This document shows, piece by piece, positions 48,974-57,551 of a DNA stretch of 64,000 nucleotides. Made by a program: the position numbers and the translations under genes. Within the stretch, counting starts at the first letter, position 1; the number at the start of each line of letters is the position of its first letter. Source of the DNA: Bog-532 sp963830385 (GTDB lineage: Bacteria; Actinomycetota; Actinomycetes; Streptosporangiales; Streptosporangiaceae); NCBI GenBank assembly GCA_963830385.1, contig CAWHMD010000002.1, positions 186,001 to 250,000 on the forward strand, written 5' to 3'. The notes below the pieces were generated by a model, which worked only from the letters and a program-made list of their open reading frames with translations, was not told where the DNA came from and made no database searches.

Positions 48974-49255
48974 TCAGGAACGGACCAGGCGGGCGATGGC
49001 GTCGGAGGCCTCGCGGACCTTCTCGTTCGCGCCGTCGCCGCCCTCCGCGACGGCCTCGGCGACGCAGTGGCTGAGGTGCTCCTCGAGCAGGCCGAGGGCC
49101 ACCGACTGCAGGGCCTTGGTGGCCGCCGACACCTGGGTGAGGATGTCGATGCAGTACTTGTCCTCGTCGATCATCCGCTGCAGGCCGCGGACCTGGCCCT
49201 CGATACGGCGCAGACGCTTGAGGTAGTTGTCCTTGTCGTGGGTGTACCCGTGCAT
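48974..49255 (-). CDS. csoR: CsoR-type copper-sensing repressor
   Basis: 93 residues, CsoR/RcnR helical fold: YLKRLRRIEGQVRGLQRMID with basic DNA-contact residues, and the Cu(I) ligands Cys (KYCIDIL), His and Cys (EEHLSHC). Start ATG 49255 has GGAGGG upstream. Copper binding should release it from the promoters of copZ, copA and perhaps the GGGGTATC region. It lies 27 bases after the copA gene in the same direction. Confidence 0.93.
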   Translation of the reverse strand: MHGYTHDKDNYLKRLRRIEGQVRGLQRMIDEDKYCIDILTQVSAATKALQSVALGLLEEHLSHCVAEAVAEGGDGANEKVREASDAIARLVRS

Positions 49256-49282
49256 GCAGCCCTCCGGCCTCGCAGGTCACCT

Positions 49283-51532
49283 TCAGTATGACCCAGCTTT
49301 GAACTTGCCGAGGCGCAAGCTGTTCCACACCACGAAGACCGACGACAGCGTCATCGCGGCCGAGGCCACGATCGGGTTGAGCAGGCCCAGCGCGGCCAGC
49401 GGCAACGCGGCCAGGTTGTAGCCGAACGCCCAGACCAGGTTGCGGCGGATCGTGCGGAAGGTGGCCCGGGCCAGCCGGATCGCGTCGGCCGCGACGGTCA
49501 GGTCGTCGCGCAGCAGGACCAGGTCGGCGGCGCTCATGGCGACGTCGGTGCCGGTCCCCATGGCCAGCCCGATCGTGGCCGCGGCGAGGGCGGGCGCGTC
49601 GTTCACGCCGTCGCCGGCCATCGCGACCGGGTGGCCCTGCGCCTGCAGGCCGGTGACCACGGCGGCCTTGCCGTCGGGCAGCGTCTCGGCGATGACCTCG
49701 TCGATCCCGACGGCGGCGGCGACCGATCGCGCGGTGGCCTCGTTGTCCCCGGTGAGCAGGATGGTACGGAGGCCGAGTTCGCGCAGGGCGGCCACGGCCG
49801 GGGCGGCGGACGGCTTCACGGTGTCGGTCACGGCCAGGGCGCCGCGGACCTGGCCGTCCCAGGCGACCAGGACGGTGGTGCAGCCGGTCTGCTCCCAGGC
49901 CCGGCAGGCCTTGGCCAGCTCCCCGGGAATGGCCAGGTTGCGGTCGGTCAGCAGTTTGGCGCGGCCGATGACGACCTCCTGGCCGTCGACCAAGCCGCTC
50001 GCGCCCAGGCCGGGCAGGGCGCGGAACCGCTCAGCGGGTGGCAGGTCGCCCTCGGCCCGGGCCGCCGTCGCGATGGCGGCGGCAACCGCGTGCTCGGAGG
50101 CCTGCTCCACCGAACCGGCGTAACGGAGCAGATCCGAGCGGGAGACGCCGGCGGCGGTGGCCAGGCGGGTGAGCGTCATCTGGCCGGTGGTGACGGTGCC
50201 GGTCTTGTCCAGGACCACGGTGTCCACGGCCCGGGAGGACTCCAGGGCCTGGTAGCCCTTAATGAAGATGCCGAGCTGGGCGCCGCGCCCGCAGGCCGCG
50301 ACCAGGGCGGCCGGGGTGGCCAGGCCGAGCGCGCACGGGCAGGCGATGATCAGCACGGCCAGGCTCGCGCTGACCGCGTACCCGGCCGCCGCACCGGCCA
50401 GCAGCCAGCCGGCCAGCGTGAGCATCGCGGCGGCCAGCACCGCGGGCACGAACACGCCGCAGATCCGGTCGGCCAGCCGCTGGATGGCCGCCTTGCCGGC
50501 CTGGGCCTGCTCGACCAGCCGGACCAGCTGGGCGAGCTGGGTGCCGGCGCCGACCCGGGTCGCCCGGACGACCAGGCGGCCGGTCAGCACCACGGTCCCG
50601 CCGATCACGGTGTCGCCCTCGGTGGTCTCGGCCGGCACCGACTCGCCGGTCATCATGCTGCGGTCCACCGCGGTCTGGCCGAACAGCACCTCGCCGTCGG
50701 CCGCGATCGTCTCGCCCGGGCGCACCAGGAACATGTCGCCGGGCTGGAGCTGGGCGACCGGGACCCGGCGTTCGGTGCCGTCGGCGGCCAGCAGGCAGAC
50801 GTCGCGGGCGCCGGCCCCGGCCAGCTCGCGCATGGCGGCGCCGGCGTTCCGGCGGGCGCGGGCCTCGTACAGCCGCCCGGCCAGCAGGAACGTGGTCACG
50901 GTGGCGGCCACCTCGAGGTAGATGCCGCCGCCCGAGCCGTGCAGCCCACTCTGGCCGGCGGTGCCCCGGTCGAGGGTGAACATCGCCCACACCGACCAGG
51001 CGCAGGCGGCGATGACCCCCAGCGACACCAGCGTGTCCATGGTCAGCGTGCCGTGCCGCAGGTTCTTGAGCGCCGCGGCGTGGAACGGCCAGGCCGACCA
51101 CAGCGCGACCGGGGCGGCGCAGCCGATCAGGGCCCACTGCCAGCCCGGGAAGCGCACCGACGGGATCAGCGAGAGCGTGAGCGACAGGTCGGTCAGCGGC
51201 ACGAAGAACACCAGCGCCACGATCAGCCGGTGCCACAGGTAACGGGCGTGCCGGGCGGCGGCCGAGTCGGCGTCCTCGTCCCCGGCAGGCGTGACCGGGC
51301 GGGCGGAGTAGCCGGCCGCCCCGACCGCCGCGGTCAGCGTCTCGATCGGGGTGGCGGCGGGCGCGGTGACGCGGGCAGTGCCGGTGGCGTAGTTGACGCT
51401 GGCGGTGACGCCGTCCAGCTTGGTGAGCTTCTTCTGGACCCGGGCCGCGCAGGCTGCGCAGGTCATCCCGGTAACCGACAGCTCGATTTCCCGGATGGAT
51501 TCTGCGGGGTGCGTGCGCAGGGTGACGGGCAC
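49283..51532 (-). CDS. copA: Copper-exporting P1B-type ATPase (copy A)
   Basis: 749 residues from GTG 51532; the open frame continues upstream but the HMA domain begins here. N-terminal HMA (LSVTGMTCAACAARV), membrane helices with the CPC copper site (IACPCALGLATPAAL), TGES, the phosphorylation motif DKTGTVTTGQ, the HP locus (SEHAVA variant) and GDGVNDAPAL. It should pump Cu(I) out of the cytoplasm. Upstream of csoR-copZ in one operon. In contrast to copy B, its HP motif reads EHA instead of EHP. Confidence 0.93.
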   Translation of the reverse strand: MPVTLRTHPAESIREIELSVTGMTCAACAARVQKKLTKLDGVTASVNYATGTARVTAPAATPIETLTAAVGAAGYSARPVTPAGDEDADSAAARHARYLWHRLIVALVFFVPLTDLSLTLSLIPSVRFPGWQWALIGCAAPVALWSAWPFHAAALKNLRHGTLTMDTLVSLGVIAACAWSVWAMFTLDRGTAGQSGLHGSGGGIYLEVAATVTTFLLAGRLYEARARRNAGAAMRELAGAGARDVCLLAADGTERRVPVAQLQPGDMFLVRPGETIAADGEVLFGQTAVDRSMMTGESVPAETTEGDTVIGGTVVLTGRLVVRATRVGAGTQLAQLVRLVEQAQAGKAAIQRLADRICGVFVPAVLAAAMLTLAGWLLAGAAAGYAVSASLAVLIIACPCALGLATPAALVAACGRGAQLGIFIKGYQALESSRAVDTVVLDKTGTVTTGQMTLTRLATAAGVSRSDLLRYAGSVEQASEHAVAAAIATAARAEGDLPPAERFRALPGLGASGLVDGQEVVIGRAKLLTDRNLAIPGELAKACRAWEQTGCTTVLVAWDGQVRGALAVTDTVKPSAAPAVAALRELGLRTILLTGDNEATARSVAAAVGIDEVIAETLPDGKAAVVTGLQAQGHPVAMAGDGVNDAPALAAATIGLAMGTGTDVAMSAADLVLLRDDLTVAADAIRLARATFRTIRRNLVWAFGYNLAALPLAALGLLNPIVASAAMTLSSVFVVWNSLRLGKFKAGSY

Positions 51533-51561
51533 GCGGCCATGATAGGACCCGTGATGTCCGG

Positions 51562-51717
51562 GTGAGCGCGGCGGCAAAGCTCTGCGCGTTCCTGCTGCTG
51601 CTGGTGGCGGTGTTCGCGGGCGCCCACGCGGCCGGGGCGCGGGTGGGCCCGATCGCCCCGGGGCCGGCCGGGACGTCGACGCCTGCTCCGGCCGGCCACA
51701 TGGGCGGGATGCCGTGA
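51562..51717 (+). CDS. 51-residue secreted or membrane peptide ending in HMGGMP
   Basis: GTG start; begins with a signal-like hydrophobic helix (LCAFLLLLVAVFAGAHAAG), then a Pro/Ala/Gly-rich tail ending GHMGGMP, whose His and Met could bind Cu(I). Its TGA overlaps the GTG of the downstream copper ATPase by GTGA, arguing that it is truly translated. Too short for usual gene finders. Function unknown; a periplasmic copper acceptor or regulator peptide is plausible. Confidence 0.68.
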   Translation: MSAAAKLCAFLLLLVAVFAGAHAAGARVGPIAPGPAGTSTPAPAGHMGGMP

Positions 51718-53972
51718 GCGCCGGGCTGGACGCGGTCTGGGCCGAGCTGGTCGTCGGCGGGATGAGCTGCGGGGCCTGCGCGGCCCGGATCGAGCGCCGG
51801 CTGAACAAGCTGGACGGCGTCAGCGCCACCGTCAACTACGCGACCGGGCGGGCCTACTTCACCAGCGTCGGCGGGCGTGAGCCCGGTGAGCTGATCGGCG
51901 TGATCGAGTCGTGCGGGTACTCGGCCACCGCCCCGGAACCGGCGGCGGGCCCGGGGAGCGCGGGCCCGGAGGCCGATGCCGAGTCGCGGGCGCTGGGGCG
52001 GCGGCTGGTGGTGTGCGTGCCGCTGGCGGTGGCGGTGATTGCGCTCTCGATGGTGCCGGGCGCCCAGTTCAGCGGCTGGCCGTGGGTCGCCCTGCTGCTA
52101 GCCGGGCCGGTCGCGGTCTGGGGTGCCTGGCCGCTGCACCGCACCGCCTGGGCGGGCCTCGGCCACGGCACCGCGACCATGGACACGCTGGTCAGCATGG
52201 CGGTGGTGGTGTCGTTCGGCTGGTCGGTGTACGGGCTGCTGAGCGGTACGGCGTCGACGCCGATGTCGATGGGCTTCGCCTTCACCTCGTTCCTGAACGG
52301 CCAGCATCCGCTGTACTTCGACGTCGCGGCCGGCGTCCCGACCGCTGTCATGGCAGGACGGTACCTGGAGGTGCGGGCGCGCTCCCGGTCCGGGGCGGCA
52401 CTGACCGCGCTGGCCAGCCTGGGCGCCAAGACCGTGGCGGTGCGGCGGGACGGCACCGAGCAGCGGGTGCCGGCCGGCACACTGCGGGCCGGGGAGACGT
52501 TCGTGGTCCGGCCGGGCGAGAAGATCGCGACCGACGGGGTCGTCACCGAGGGACGGTCGGCGGTGGACGCGTCGCTGGTAACCGGCGAGGCCACCCCGGC
52601 CGAGGTCGGCCCGGGCGACCAGGTGACCGGGGCCACCCTGAATATGAGCGGCCTGCTGGTGGTCCGGGCCACCCGGGTCGGCGCCGACACGCTGCTGGCC
52701 CAGATCACCCGGCTGGTCGGCGAGGCGCAGAGCACCAAGGCGGCCGCCCAGCGGCTGGCCGACCGGATCGCCGCGATCTTCGTGCCCTGCGTGATCACGC
52801 TGGCCGTGGTCACGCTGGGGTTCTGGCTGGGAGCCGGGGCGGGCGGTTCGGCGGCCGGCCAGGCGGCGGTGGCGGTGCTGGTGGTGGCCTGCCCCTGCGC
52901 GCTCGGCCTGGCCACCCCGATGGCGCTGCTGGCCGCGGTCGGGCGCGGCGCCCAGCTCGGCATCGGGGTCAAGAGCGCCCGCGCGCTGGAGGCGGCCCGC
53001 TGGGTCCAGGTCGTGGTGCTGGACAAGACCGGCACGCTGACCACCGGCGCGATGCGGCTGCAGTCGATCACCACCGACGGCACCGGCGAGGAGGAGGCCC
53101 TGCGGCTGGCCGGGGCGGTCGAGGACGCCTCCGAGCACCCGATCGGGCAGGCCATCGCCCGGGAAGCGGCGGCGCGGCTGGGCGGGCTGCAGCCGGCCAG
53201 CGAGTTCGTCGCGCTGCCGGGGGCCGGGGTGCAGGGCTGCAGTGAAGGCCGCACCGTGGTGGTGGGCAGCCTTGATTTTTTTGATGAAAAGGGTCTCACC
53301 GCTTCGAGTTCGCTGCGCCGCGCGGTGGCTACGGCCGAAGAGGCTGGCCAGACCGCGGTGCTGGCGGGCTGGGACGGGCAGGGCCGGGCGGTGCTGGTGG
53401 TGGCGGACACGGTGCGGCCGGGCGCGGCCGCGGCGGTGGCGCGGCTGCAGCGGCTGGGCCTGCGCACCACCCTGGTCACCGGGGACAGCGAACGGGCTGC
53501 CCGGGTGGTGGCCGAGCAGCTGGGCATCGGCCCGGACGACGTGGCGGCCCGGGCCCGCCCGGAGGAGAAGGCCAGCATCGTGCGCGGGCTGCAGGCCGAC
53601 GGGCTGTCGGTGGCGATGGTCGGCGACGGGGTCAACGACGCGGCCGCGCTGGCCCAGGCCGACCTGGGCATGGCCACCGGGACCGGGACCGACGCGGCGA
53701 TCGGGGCGGCCGACCTGACCCTGGTCAGCAGCGACCCGGAGGCCATCGCCGACGCGCTGGTGCTGGCCCGGGTCACGCTGGCGGTGATCCGGGCCAACCT
53801 GGTGTGGGCGTTCGGCTACAACGTGATCGCGATCCCGATGGCCGCCCTCGGGTTCGTGAACCCGCTGATCGCGGGGCTGGCGATGTCGGTCAGCTCGCTG
53901 GTGGTGAGCGGCAACAGCCTGCAGATACGCCGGTACCGGCCGCGGCGGGGGCGGCTGGATGAGTCTGGATGA
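51714..53972 (+). CDS. copA: Copper-transporting P1B-type ATPase (copy B)
   Basis: 752 residues. HMA domain with GGMSCGACAARIERRL, CPC site in VACPCALGLATPMAL, TGEATPAEV, DKTGTLTTGAM, the SEHPIGQ motif and GDGVNDAAAL. Divergent from copy A across ~180 bases that also encode the HMGGMP peptide. Could be the assembly-type (slow) ATPase that supplies copper to the oxidase, as CtpA/FixI-like pumps do, since it lies directly upstream of PCuAC-like and SCO-fusion genes; direction of copper use is inferred. Confidence 0.93.
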   Translation: MSAGLDAVWAELVVGGMSCGACAARIERRLNKLDGVSATVNYATGRAYFTSVGGREPGELIGVIESCGYSATAPEPAAGPGSAGPEADAESRALGRRLVVCVPLAVAVIALSMVPGAQFSGWPWVALLLAGPVAVWGAWPLHRTAWAGLGHGTATMDTLVSMAVVVSFGWSVYGLLSGTASTPMSMGFAFTSFLNGQHPLYFDVAAGVPTAVMAGRYLEVRARSRSGAALTALASLGAKTVAVRRDGTEQRVPAGTLRAGETFVVRPGEKIATDGVVTEGRSAVDASLVTGEATPAEVGPGDQVTGATLNMSGLLVVRATRVGADTLLAQITRLVGEAQSTKAAAQRLADRIAAIFVPCVITLAVVTLGFWLGAGAGGSAAGQAAVAVLVVACPCALGLATPMALLAAVGRGAQLGIGVKSARALEAARWVQVVVLDKTGTLTTGAMRLQSITTDGTGEEEALRLAGAVEDASEHPIGQAIAREAAARLGGLQPASEFVALPGAGVQGCSEGRTVVVGSLDFFDEKGLTASSSLRRAVATAEEAGQTAVLAGWDGQGRAVLVVADTVRPGAAAAVARLQRLGLRTTLVTGDSERAARVVAEQLGIGPDDVAARARPEEKASIVRGLQADGLSVAMVGDGVNDAAALAQADLGMATGTGTDAAIGAADLTLVSSDPEAIADALVLARVTLAVIRANLVWAFGYNVIAIPMAALGFVNPLIAGLAMSVSSLVVSGNSLQIRRYRPRRGRLDESG

Positions 53973-54460
53973 GTAAGGCGCTGGCCCAGGCGGCCGCGGG
54001 GCCGGTGGCCTGCGCGGTCGTGCTGGCCGGGCTGCTGTCGGGCTGGGTGCTGACCGGCGGGGCGGGAACCCTGCACCGGGTGCAGGTGCAGGTGACCAGG
54101 GCGGTGGTGCCGGCCCGGGGCTTTACCGCGGCGCAGGCGGCCTCGGTGCACTCGGCCAGGACCTACCTGACCATCCGGAACCTGGCCGGGAAGGCCGACG
54201 AGCTGACCTCGGTGAGCAGTCCGGTGGCGTGGAAGGTGGAGCTGGTCCAGCGGCGGAGCGTGGGCGGGGCGCAGACGGTGGTGCGGGAGCTGACCGTGGC
54301 GGGCCACGGCACGCTGACGCTGACGCCCTACGGGGACGACGTGGTCCTGGTGAACCCGGTGGCGTACGAGGGGCGGGCCAGCGTGCCGCTCGTGCTGACG
54401 TTCCGGCGGGCGGGCAAGGTCACGGTGAACGCGACGGTGAGCGCGCCCGGGTCGCCTTAG
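53969..54460 (+). CDS. PCuAC-like envelope protein lacking the His/Met copper motif
   Basis: 163 residues, ATGA overlap with the ATPase. One N-terminal helix, then a beta-barrel with PCuAC character: ARTYLTIRNLAGKADELTSV, SSPVAWKVELV, VRELTVAGHGTLTLTPYGD, VPLVLTFRRAGKVTVNATV. The usual copper ligands (H-M-x10-M-x21-H-x-M) are replaced: VELVQRRS and VVLVNPV carry no His or Met there. It may bind a partner or have lost metal binding. Position between copper ATPase and SCO fusion supports an oxidase-assembly role. Confidence 0.75.
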   Translation: MSKALAQAAAGPVACAVVLAGLLSGWVLTGGAGTLHRVQVQVTRAVVPARGFTAAQAASVHSARTYLTIRNLAGKADELTSVSSPVAWKVELVQRRSVGGAQTVVRELTVAGHGTLTLTPYGDDVVLVNPVAYEGRASVPLVLTFRRAGKVTVNATVSAPGSP

Positions 54461-54518
54461 GCCAGGCAGGCAGCGCCAGCGCCGCAGGTTACGCCGCCTC
54501 CACGAAGATTGACTATCT

Positions 54519-54534
54519 ACTGTCGTACTACAGT
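54519..54534. promoter_or_regulatory. Nested palindrome upstream of SCO fusion copy 2
   Basis: ACTGTcGTACtACAGT is a 16-base palindrome with one mismatched pair, nested in an outer pair CTACTG (54517-54522) and CAGTAG (54541-54546). It is 54 bases before the ATG at 54589 and follows TTGACT at 54509-54514. The ACTACA/TGT pattern resembles BlaI/CopY-family operators. Confidence 0.5.
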
Positions 54535-54588
54535 CCGTAGCAGTAGGCTGACCGCACCAGAGCTCGGACTCGGAGGTCGGCGGACGTC

Positions 54589-56391
54589 ATGCCCGGGATG
54601 AACAGCGGCCTGAACATCCATGACTCGACGGTCGTCGCTGCGTTCCGGGCCGCACTGCTGCACCAGGGCGTGCTCGCCCTGGCCGTCTTCGCGTTGCTGT
54701 CGATCGGCTGGGTGGCCATCCGCGGCCGGGATTCTCCGGCGACGTCAGCTCCGCCGGAGCCACTGGCGCATCGTGTGCTCCGGGCCGGCTTCGGGGCGCT
54801 GTGGCTGCTGGACGGGCTGCTGCAGACCCAGCCGGGGATGGCGGCGGGGCTGCCGGGACAGGTCATCGAGCCCGGCGCGGTGAGCTCCCCGCACTGGGTG
54901 CAGCACCTGGTCAACTGGGCCGGCACCGCCTGGTCCTACCATCCGGTGCAGGGCGGGTCGGCCGCCGTGTGGATCGAAGCCGGGATCGGGCTGGGGCTGC
55001 TGGCGGCCCCTCGCGGGTGGGCGTCCCGGCTGGGCGGGCTGGTCAGCGCCAGCTGGGCGCTGATGGTGTGGGTGTTCGGGGAGTCGTTCGGGGGGATTCT
55101 CGCGCCCGGGCTGAGCTGGCTGACCGGCGCGCCCGGAGCAGCGCTGATCTACGCGGTGGCGGGTGGCCTGCTGGTGCTGCCGGACGGTGCGTGGCATGCC
55201 CGGCGGCTGGGGCGGACGCTGCTGGGCGGGCTCGGGGCGTTCCTGGCGGGGATGACGGTGCTGCAGGCGTGGCCCGGGCGCGGCTTCTGGGGCGGCCCGG
55301 CCAACCCCCTGATCGGCGCGGTCCAGCGGATGGCGGTGACGTCCCAGCCCCACGTCATGGCCGGGCTGGTATCCGGTTTCGGGACGCTGACCCGATCGGG
55401 CGGGTTCGTGGTCAACCTGGTCGCGGTGATCGTGATGGGCGCGGTGGCGCTGGCGCTCCTGGCGGCCGGGCTGACCGGGCGGCGGGAGCTGGCGCGGCCC
55501 GCGCTGGGGGCGTTCCTGGCGTTCTGCCTGGCCGACTGGGTGCTGGTGCAGGACCTCGGGTTTTTCGGGGGGCTCGGCACCGATCCGGGCAGCATGATCC
55601 CGTTCGGGCTGCTGGCGGTGACCGGGTACCTGGCGCTGGCACCCGCTCCGGTCACCGGGCCGTCCACGGCGGCCGTCCGGGTGCGCTGGCGGGACCGGCT
55701 GCGGCCGGCGGCTCTGCGAGACGCGCTGGCGGGCTCGACGTTCGGCACGCTGGTATCGGCGGGCGCTCTCGGCGTGATCGTGCTCGGGGTGGTGCCGCTG
55801 GCCACCGCCCAGGCCAGCCCGGCCGCCAGCCCGATCCTGGCCGAGTCGCTGGACGGCCCGGCCGCCCCGATCAACATCCCGGCCGGCGACTTCAGGCTGA
55901 CCGACCAGCACGGCCGCCCGGTCACGCTGTCGGGGCTGCGCGGCAAGGTCGTGCTGCTGACGTTCCTGGACCCGGTCTGCGTGTCCGACTGCCCGCTGAT
56001 CGCGCAGGAGTTCCGGCAGGCGGGCCAGATGCTCGGGCTGCACAATCCGCACGTGGCGCTGGTCGCGGTCAACGTCAACCCGCTGTACCACCAGGAGGCC
56101 TACATCCAGGCGTTCGACCGCCAGGAGAACATGGCCGGCGTCCCGGACTGGCTGTACCTGACCTCCGATCCTGCCTCCCTGCGCGCGGTCTACAAGGAGT
56201 ACGGGGTGCCGTCGGAGACCCTGCCGGCCGGGGCGATGCTCGGGCACAACGACATCGCGTTCGTCATCGACACCCGCGGCGAGGTGACCGAGCAGCTCGA
56301 CCTGGACCCCGGGCCGGGAACCGCGGCCACCGAGTCGTCGTTCGCCACCGTGCTGGCCGAGGCGGCCAACAAGACGCTGGCGGGATCATGA
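54589..56391 (+). CDS. Multi-pass membrane domain fused to SCO1/SenC copper chaperone (copy 2)
   Basis: 600 residues, same two-part plan as the gene at 42.7 kb. Membrane half with RAGFGALWLLDGLLQTQPGM and MVWVFGESFGGILAPG; SCO half with FRLTDQHGRPVTLSGLRGK, LLTFLDPVCVSDCPLIAQEF (Cu ligands Cys) and GHNDIAFVID (His). Begins MPGMNSGLN like copy 1. Has its own promoter region with a palindrome. Overlaps the downstream lipoprotein by ATGA. A second, perhaps differently regulated, copper-insertion module. Confidence 0.88.
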   Translation: MPGMNSGLNIHDSTVVAAFRAALLHQGVLALAVFALLSIGWVAIRGRDSPATSAPPEPLAHRVLRAGFGALWLLDGLLQTQPGMAAGLPGQVIEPGAVSSPHWVQHLVNWAGTAWSYHPVQGGSAAVWIEAGIGLGLLAAPRGWASRLGGLVSASWALMVWVFGESFGGILAPGLSWLTGAPGAALIYAVAGGLLVLPDGAWHARRLGRTLLGGLGAFLAGMTVLQAWPGRGFWGGPANPLIGAVQRMAVTSQPHVMAGLVSGFGTLTRSGGFVVNLVAVIVMGAVALALLAAGLTGRRELARPALGAFLAFCLADWVLVQDLGFFGGLGTDPGSMIPFGLLAVTGYLALAPAPVTGPSTAAVRVRWRDRLRPAALRDALAGSTFGTLVSAGALGVIVLGVVPLATAQASPAASPILAESLDGPAAPINIPAGDFRLTDQHGRPVTLSGLRGKVVLLTFLDPVCVSDCPLIAQEFRQAGQMLGLHNPHVALVAVNVNPLYHQEAYIQAFDRQENMAGVPDWLYLTSDPASLRAVYKEYGVPSETLPAGAMLGHNDIAFVIDTRGEVTEQLDLDPGPGTAATESSFATVLAEAANKTLAGS

Positions 56392-57548
56392 GGGGCCGGC
56401 TGACGCCACTGGCTGCGCTGGCCATCGCGGCCGCGGTGGCGGGCTGCAGCAGTGCGGCCGCCAGCGGCGCGCACAGCGCCAGCGCCCGCGGCACCGGCCG
56501 GCCGGACGTTACGGCGGGGCCGGCCCTGTCCATGGTCAGTTCGATGGCCACGACCGGCGCTACCTGGGTCACGGTCCCGATGGGGGCGGCGGCCGGGCCG
56601 GACGAGTTCTGGCAGCTGTTCGCCCGGCCCGCGGGCAGCGCCAGCTGGCGGCTGCAGACGCCACCGGGGATCGCCACCAACGGCGCGCTGGTGCTGGCCG
56701 GGGGCGGGGCCACGCTGACGGCCGGGATCCGGCCCAGCATCGACCTGACCTTCTCCCCCGTCACCAGCACCGCCGGCGCGGGCCAGAGCTGGACGACCAG
56801 CCCGCCGCAGACCGGCCTGGCCAACCGTCCGGACGCGCTGGCGGCGGCGCCCAGCGGGCAGCTGATCGCGGACGGGCAGGACGGGCAGATCGATGTGCTG
56901 GCCCCGGGCGGTTCCAGCTGGTCGGGGCTGACCTCGCGGAAGGCGCTGAGCACGGTGGGCGGGTGCGGGCTGACGTCGGTCAGCGCGGTGGCGTACACCC
57001 CGGCCGGGGCACCGCTGGTCGCCGGGACCTGCCGGTCGGCTGGGACCGCCGGGGTGCTGGTGAAGTCGGCGGCGGGCTGGCAACTGGCTGGGCTGAAGGT
57101 GCCGGCGGCCCTGGCGGGCGGGCCGGTCCAGGTGCTGCGGCTGACGCGGACCAGTGGCGGCGACGTGGCGGTGCTGCGGGCGGGAACCGGGCTGGTCGTG
57201 GCCTGGAGCGGAGACGGGAGCCATTGGGCCCTGTCCCGGGTGCTGAATACGGCGGGCGCGGAACCCGCATCGGTATCGTTCGGGTTCAAAAATTCGGTGG
57301 CCGTGGAGCTGACGGGCGGGCGGGCACAGACGGTCAGCGCTCCGGGCGGGGCGTGGGCCGCGCTGCCCGCGCTGCCCCCGGTGGCCGCCGGTCACCCGGT
57401 CGCGCTGGCGCTGCCCGCGGGCGGGGGCACCGAGGCGCTGGCGGCCGACGCCGGCACCATGACCGTCTACCGGCTGGCCGGCGCCCACTGGGCCAAGGCC
57501 CAGACGATCAGGGTGCCGATCCAGTACGGGTCGTCGGGCGGGTCCTGA
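56388..57548 (+). CDS. Lipoprotein (copy 2), partner of the SCO fusion
   Basis: 386 residues. Signal peptide with lipobox AVAGCSSA. Repeating Gly/Thr-rich beta blocks (FWQLFARPAGSASWRLQTPP; TAGIRPSIDLTFSPV; PDALAAAPSGQLIADG) suggest a beta-propeller. It ends IRVPIQYGSSGGS, which defines the correct end of copy 1. The same gene order (SCO fusion then lipoprotein, ATGA overlap) at two sites suggests the two proteins work together outside the membrane. Confidence 0.82.
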   Translation: MRGRLTPLAALAIAAAVAGCSSAAASGAHSASARGTGRPDVTAGPALSMVSSMATTGATWVTVPMGAAAGPDEFWQLFARPAGSASWRLQTPPGIATNGALVLAGGGATLTAGIRPSIDLTFSPVTSTAGAGQSWTTSPPQTGLANRPDALAAAPSGQLIADGQDGQIDVLAPGGSSWSGLTSRKALSTVGGCGLTSVSAVAYTPAGAPLVAGTCRSAGTAGVLVKSAAGWQLAGLKVPAALAGGPVQVLRLTRTSGGDVAVLRAGTGLVVAWSGDGSHWALSRVLNTAGAEPASVSFGFKNSVAVELTGGRAQTVSAPGGAWAALPALPPVAAGHPVALALPAGGGTEALAADAGTMTVYRLAGAHWAKAQTIRVPIQYGSSGGS

Positions 57549-57551
57549 CCG

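Noticed and set aside
54801..57548. 915-codon forward frame crossing SCO copy 2 and the lipoprotein
   Set aside because: Only its last 386 codons are a real gene, starting at 56388 with a lipoprotein signal; the rest is out of frame with the SCO fusion.
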